Made by a program: the position numbers and the translations under genes
Shown here: positions 15,253 through 18,804 of the stretch, piece after piece
How positions within the stretch are numbered: position 1 is the first letter of the stretch
How the letters are laid out: the number at the start of each line of letters is the position of its first letter
Assembly (NCBI GenBank): GCA_023387775.1
Contig: JAEWHN010000270.1
Span: forward strand, 1-18,804
Direction of reading: 5' to 3'
DNA from: Pseudomonadota bacterium
Lineage (GTDB): Bacteria; Pseudomonadota; Alphaproteobacteria; Rhizobiales; Rhizobiaceae
DNA length: 18,804 nt
The notes under the pieces: generated by a model
Database searches by the model: none
Told to the model about the DNA's origin: nothing
What the model saw: the letters and a program-made list of their open reading frames with translations, nothing else

Positions 15253-15301
15253 GTAAACAAAAAGGCCACGCGGCGCCTCTTTCAGGCATCGCGCGGCCTT
15301 T
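15253..15301 (-). terminator. Intrinsic terminator of the MerR-family gene
   Basis: The stem AAAGGCCACGCG (15261-15272) with CGCGCGGCCTTT (15290-15301) has 12 pairs including one wobble and a 17-base loop. Read on the minus strand it is followed by TTTTTGTTT. It lies 24 bp after the regulator stop, so the regulator and the dehydrogenase operon are separate transcripts. Confidence 0.75.
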
Positions 15302-15324
15302 GCTTGGCCCGTCCTCGGGAGAGA

Positions 15325-15786
15325 TCAGCCGTTGGCTGCGATGGGCATCGGGCGCTGTTCGGCCAGCTTGCCGCGCACGATCTCCATCGTGTCGGTGAGT
15401 TCGCGGATGGCGTCGTCGATGGCCTGGCGCTGCTTGTTGAGGCGGGCAAGCTGCTTTTCCGACTTGTCCAGCGTCAGCCGCAGCTGCTTCACGTTCGAGC
15501 CGGCCGGCTCATAGAGGTCCAGCATCTGCTTGACGTCGCGCAGCGAGAAGCCGACCTTGCGGCCGAGCAGAATGAGCTTGAGGCGCGCTTCCTCGCGATG
15601 GGTGTAGAGGCGCGTGCTGCCCTCGCGCTTGGGGGCCAGCAGGCCCTTGTCTTCATAAAAGCGCAGCGTGCGCAGCGTGACGCCGTATTTCTTGGCGATT
15701 TCTCCGATGCGGGCCATCTCGTCGTCGTGCCCGCTCATGTCATCATTGGCCGCGCTTTCGTCGGCTTTAAGAAGTTTCATCGTCAT
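15325..15786 (-). CDS. MerR-family transcriptional regulator, LiuR-like
   Basis: This 153-residue regulator has a MerR-type winged helix-turn-helix (RIGEIAKKYGVTLRTLRFYEDKGLLAPKREGSTRLY, about 27-62), a following helical part (KVGFSLRDVKQMLDLY), and a dimerising coiled coil from about 98 to 145. It has no cysteine, so it is not a metal- or thiol-sensing MerR. Its position beside acyl-CoA dehydrogenase genes suggests control of fatty-acid or branched-chain amino-acid breakdown, as for LiuR proteins. Two related palindromes, in its own promoter and in the operon promoter, support regulation of both. I place the start at ATG 15786, with GGGA six bases upstream; in-frame ATGs lie at 15792 and 15780. 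The regulator ends at its own terminator. Confidence 0.85.
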   Translation of the reverse strand: MTMKLLKADESAANDDMSGHDDEMARIGEIAKKYGVTLRTLRFYEDKGLLAPKREGSTRLYTHREEARLKLILLGRKVGFSLRDVKQMLDLYEPAGSNVKQLRLTLDKSEKQLARLNKQRQAIDDAIRELTDTMEIVRGKLAEQRPMPIAANG

Positions 15787-15929
15787 TTGCATTCCCGTTG
15801 AGGCGCCTGGCGAGGCCGGCACCGGCTTGGAAGCGATCGGGGGCGACCCCGGCCCTGCTAGGGCCCGAGACCGGCTTCCAGTCATGGTTTCCACAAAACA
15901 CGTAGCAAGCGGTGCGCGCGGCGCACTGC

Positions 15930-15974
15930 TTACGTTTACGTAAATGCTATACTCACACGTTCTTCACGTTGCAA
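15930..15974 (-). promoter_or_regulatory. Promoter of the MerR gene with related operator
   Basis: Minus-strand TTGCAA (15974-15969) and TATAGC (15951-15946) are 17 bases apart. Right downstream lies TTTACGTAAA (15935-15944), a perfect palindrome inside a 16-base stretch matching the operator of the dehydrogenase operon at 13 positions. Here the site sits after the -10, over the probable start, suggesting repression of the regulator by itself. Confidence 0.65.
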
Positions 15975-16035
15975 GCGCGGGCGACGTGAAACAGTTTTAC
16001 GGCTTTTTAAAGTAATCCTCGCCCATGGCCCGCAA

Positions 16036-16051
16036 TTAACCGCTTGTTTAC
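16036..16051 (+). promoter_or_regulatory. CtrA-like box upstream of the PodJ-like gene
   Basis: TTAA (16036-16039), seven bases, then TTTAC (16047-16051) match the alphaproteobacterial CtrA pattern TTAA-N7-TTAAC with one mismatch. A 12-base-spaced repeat of ACGTTGG follows (16053-16059, 16065-16071). The box is 170 bases before the ATG at 16222. A single near-match is weak evidence; podJ genes are known cell-cycle targets in relatives, which raises the prior. Confidence 0.35.
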
Positions 16052-16221
16052 CACGTTGGGCGAAACGTTGGCGTGTCGGTCTGCCGTGAATGTTCCGTAC
16101 CGATTTGTTCACGGCCCTGGAGAGCGGAGAGGCAAAGACGGAATTCCAACTGCCGACCTCGCATCCGCCCGACACGGACTTTCACTCTGGCCAGACCAGC
16201 AACCGGCGAACGGACGTTTCG

Positions 16222-18804
16222 ATGAACAGCAAGCGGTCCTATCTCGAGTCACTCAACGCCGGCAGGCCGCGCAGGCCTTACGCCACCCTGGAAGATCTGA
16301 ACCGCTCGCTGGACAATCTGCAGCAGCGGTTGAGCCGCCACGCGGAACCCGCCACCGAATTTGGCAACGAACGCCAGCCCCGGGCTTTCGAGGCGCCGCA
16401 AGGCGCGTTGCATCGCGACGAAGTGCCCGCGCCGCGCAGGCCGGAGCCCCGTGCGAACGACTATGAGCGCCAGCCCTACCAGGCCATAGCGCGCGACCTG
16501 GACCACATCCGCGCGCAGGAAGACGGCATGGCCGCCTTCGGCAAGATTGCTTCCGAGCTGAATGCGCTGCGCGAAGACCTGCGCCAGCAGGTTTCTTCGG
16601 GGATGCGCCGCGAGTTCGAAACCATGCGCCGCGACATGGAACGCATCGGCCAACCGGCCTCCAGCCGCGATGAACAGGAGCTTGCGCTTGAATTCGAGCG
16701 GCTTTCGGGCGCGATACAGGCGCTGTCGGAACGAAGCGACGACAAGAGCCTGAACCTGCTGCGGCTGGAACTGGAGCAGGTGAAGGGCGCGCTGGACGCG
16801 CTTGCCCGCGAGGAGACCGTGCGCTCCATCGACCGGCGTTGGGACGAGTTCGACCGCCGCTGGACCGACTTCGAGCACCGCGTATCGGCCGCCCCGGGCG
16901 AGAACCCGGCGATTGCCGCGCTTGCCGCAAGGCTGGAGCAGATCAGCAACGCTGTCGACAATCTGCCGGAATCGCTGTCGCTGCGCTCGCTGGAGGAAAA
17001 GGTGCGCATGCTGGCTTCGGCGGTCGACCACTTCGTGCGCCATCACGAGCCTCAGGGGAACGAAACCTTCGCCCAGATCGAGGAGCGCCTGGACGAGATC
17101 TCGCGCGCGATCGTGGCCTCGGCCGCCGCGGCGCAGATGCCCAATTTCGACCCCGAGCCCTTCGAGCGCATCGAGGCGCGCATTTCGGCGCTGGCACGGC
17201 AGATCGAGGAAGTGGCCGAGGACAGGCCCGGCCGCGAGGTAATCGAGCGGCTGAACCTGCTGTCGCAGCGCGTGGACGCGATCACCGAGCAAGTGCACCT
17301 GCCGCAGGCGGCGGTGGAGCGGCTGGGCCACCAGATCGCCATGATCGCCGAGAAGATCGAACACGCGCCCGCGCCTGACGCCGACCTTATCTTCCAGGGC
17401 ATCGAGCAGAGGTTCGACCTTCTTTCCAGCATGATCGAACGCCGCCAGGGCGACGTGCTGGAACAGGGCAACCTGCTGTTTCGCGACCTGGAACGACGGC
17501 TCGACGAAGTGGCCGAGCGGCTGGACCAGCGCGTGCATGAACCGGCCTTCGACAGCGCCGGCATCATGGAAGCCATCGACGCGCGATTTGCCTCGCTTGC
17601 CGAACGCATCGAGGCAGAAGGTTTTGGCGCCGACGACCACACCATCCGCAGCCTGGAGGCGCGGCTGGACGACATTTCGAGCCGGCTCGACACCTCGTCC
17701 CGCCAGTTCACCGGCATCGACCCCGAGCTGATCCGCAACCTGGAGGCGCAGGTGGCCGGGCTTTCCGAACACCTGGCGCGCCCGACGGGACCGCTGCCGG
17801 AATTCGAGGACATCGCGCCGCGGCTCGACGACATCGAACGCTCGATCGCCAGCAGCCACGAGAGCCTGATGGAAGCCGCGCGCCAGGCGGCGGAGAGCGC
17901 AGTGCGGTCCATGGCGGGCAGCGCCAATCAGAGCGAAGCCGTGGCTGGCCTGGCCGACGACCTGCGCACGCTGGAAGCGCTGACGCGCCGCTCCGACGAG
18001 CGCAACGCGAAGACCTTCGAGGCGATCCACGACACGCTTCTGAAGATCGTCGACCGGCTGGGCTCGCTGGAGGGCGGCCACGCGGCCATGCCCGCGGCGG
18101 AGCCGGCGACCGCGCCGAAGATGACGGTGGAAGATGCGCCCTCGCTCGATCTGGACACGCCGCTGCCGCTGATGGACGCGCTGGAGGCGCCGGCGCCGGT
18201 CACCCAGGCAGAGCGCGGCGCGCGCAGCCCGGCCCAGGCCGCGGCCGACGCCGCCGTTGCGGCGCTGGGCGCCGACGCGACCGTCGACGGACCAGGCGGC
18301 GAACCGCGCTCGAGGTTCGGCGGGCTTGGCCGCATGTTCGCGGGCAAGAAGCACGTAAAGGCCGAGCAGTCGATCGAAGCTGCACCGACGGCCCTCGACA
18401 TCGCACCGGCCGTGGACCTCGACGAGCCGCTTGACCCGAAATTCGCCAACCGGCCGCTGGAGCCCGGCTCCGGCGCCCCCGACCTCAACGCGATCATGCG
18501 CCGGGTGCGCGACGAGCGCGGTCAGGGCATGAAGCCCGCCGAGGCCGACGCCGCCAAGGCCGACTTCATCGCTGCCGCCCGCCGCGCGGCGCAGGCCGCC
18601 GCCGCGGAGGCGGAGGCGCTCAAGCGCGGCTCGGAAGACAAGAGCCCGGTGCGGGCCGGCCGGATCGCCGACCTCCTGAAGGCGCGCCGCAAGCCGATCC
18701 TGATGGCCGCGGTGGCAATCATGATGGGGCTGGCAGGCCTGGAGCTCGGCAAGGCGCTGACCGCCGACGACACCCGCCTGGCCGACAGCGCGGCTGCCCC
18801 TGCC
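16222..18804 (+). CDS. podJ: PodJ-like polarity protein, N-terminal part (runs off the window)
   Basis: The frame is open for 861 codons to the window edge, so the gene is 3'-incomplete. It begins MNSKRSYLESLNAGRPRRPYATLEDLNRSLDNLQQRL, an opening I associate with rhizobial PodJ/SEL1-like proteins. Residues about 90-590 are coiled-coil prone, with about ten degenerate units of the form IExRLDxISxxI (for example near 283, 314, 340, 394, 423, 450, 476 and 503). A Pro/Ala-rich acidic linker follows, then a basic stretch (KARRKP) and one hydrophobic segment, about residues 825-846. In PodJ proteins this leads to a periplasmic part with Sel1 and peptidoglycan-binding domains, which lies outside the window. 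The role inferred is cytoplasmic pole scaffolding. An upstream in-frame ATG at 16090 would add 44 residues. The long minus-strand frame opposite is a shadow. Confidence 0.75.
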   Translation, partial: MNSKRSYLESLNAGRPRRPYATLEDLNRSLDNLQQRLSRHAEPATEFGNERQPRAFEAPQGALHRDEVPAPRRPEPRANDYERQPYQAIARDLDHIRAQEDGMAAFGKIASELNALREDLRQQVSSGMRREFETMRRDMERIGQPASSRDEQELALEFERLSGAIQALSERSDDKSLNLLRLELEQVKGALDALAREETVRSIDRRWDEFDRRWTDFEHRVSAAPGENPAIAALAARLEQISNAVDNLPESLSLRSLEEKVRMLASAVDHFVRHHEPQGNETFAQIEERLDEISRAIVASAAAAQMPNFDPEPFERIEARISALARQIEEVAEDRPGREVIERLNLLSQRVDAITEQVHLPQAAVERLGHQIAMIAEKIEHAPAPDADLIFQGIEQRFDLLSSMIERRQGDVLEQGNLLFRDLERRLDEVAERLDQRVHEPAFDSAGIMEAIDARFASLAERIEAEGFGADDHTIRSLEARLDDISSRLDTSSRQFTGIDPELIRNLEAQVAGLSEHLARPTGPLPEFEDIAPRLDDIERSIASSHESLMEAARQAAESAVRSMAGSANQSEAVAGLADDLRTLEALTRRSDERNAKTFEAIHDTLLKIVDRLGSLEGGHAAMPAAEPATAPKMTVEDAPSLDLDTPLPLMDALEAPAPVTQAERGARSPAQAAADAAVAALGADATVDGPGGEPRSRFGGLGRMFAGKKHVKAEQSIEAAPTALDIAPAVDLDEPLDPKFANRPLEPGSGAPDLNAIMRRVRDERGQGMKPAEADAAKADFIAAARRAAQAAAAEAEALKRGSEDKSPVRAGRIADLLKARRKPILMAAVAIMMGLAGLELGKALTADDTRLADSAAAPA

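Noticed and set aside
15936..16175. 79-codon frame on the minus strand in the regulator/PodJ gap
   Set aside because: It overlaps the promoter and operator of the MerR gene and the CtrA-like box and shows no motif.
16249..18354. 701-codon open frame on the minus strand
   Set aside because: It lies fully opposite the PodJ-like gene; its Arg/His/Val-rich sequence is typical of antisense frames in GC-rich coding DNA, and no motif is recognised.

Overview
The window is high-GC DNA with Shine-Dalgarno-led, tightly spaced genes. The gene set suggests an alphaproteobacterium of the order Hyphomicrobiales/Rhizobiales, close to Mesorhizobium or Aminobacter. The clues are a class I lysyl-tRNA synthetase, a PodJ-like polarity protein with a coiled-coil front half, a LiuR-like MerR regulator beside acyl-CoA dehydrogenases, and intergenic palindromes starting CCCCCACTCCG. 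This assignment is inference. No rRNA, tRNA, CRISPR array, transposase or prophage module was found.

Left part (1-4480): about 400 bases without a recognised gene; an orphan periplasmic solute-binding protein (407-1249, +); a sterol-desaturase-family membrane protein (1243-2094, -) that overlaps its end tail to tail; a TerB-like protein (2119-2532, -) just upstream of it in a likely two-gene operon; and, divergently, class I lysK (2767-4419, +).

Middle part (4478-7524, all on the minus strand): an exported protein with a degenerate staphylococcal-nuclease fold, preceded at 31 bp by a LexA/CI-like S24 regulator; a RelE/ParE toxin with a small overlapping upstream antitoxin; a 99-residue hypothetical protein; and a hot-dog thioesterase.

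The central block (7813-15786, minus strand) is a fatty-acid beta-oxidation locus. Transcription reads right to left: MerR regulator with its own terminator, then acyl-CoA dehydrogenase 1, acyl-CoA dehydrogenase 2, thiolase, isochorismatase-like hydrolase, and bifunctional enoyl-CoA hydratase/3-hydroxyacyl-CoA dehydrogenase. Together these cover the dehydrogenation, hydration, second oxidation and thiolysis steps. Two related operator-like palindromes, one in the operon promoter and one in the MerR promoter, point to control of both by the MerR protein. Two related palindromic repeats flank the distal half: one between dehydrogenase 2 and thiolase, the other after the last gene.

Right end (16222-18804, plus strand): the first 861 codons of a large coiled-coil protein with a transmembrane segment near the window edge, most like rhizobial PodJ. 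It runs off the window. A CtrA-like box lies upstream.

No clearly unprecedented system was recognised. The best leads are the paired MerR operators, the hydrolase embedded in the beta-oxidation operon, the S24-regulator/degenerate-nuclease pair, and the repeat inside the operon.
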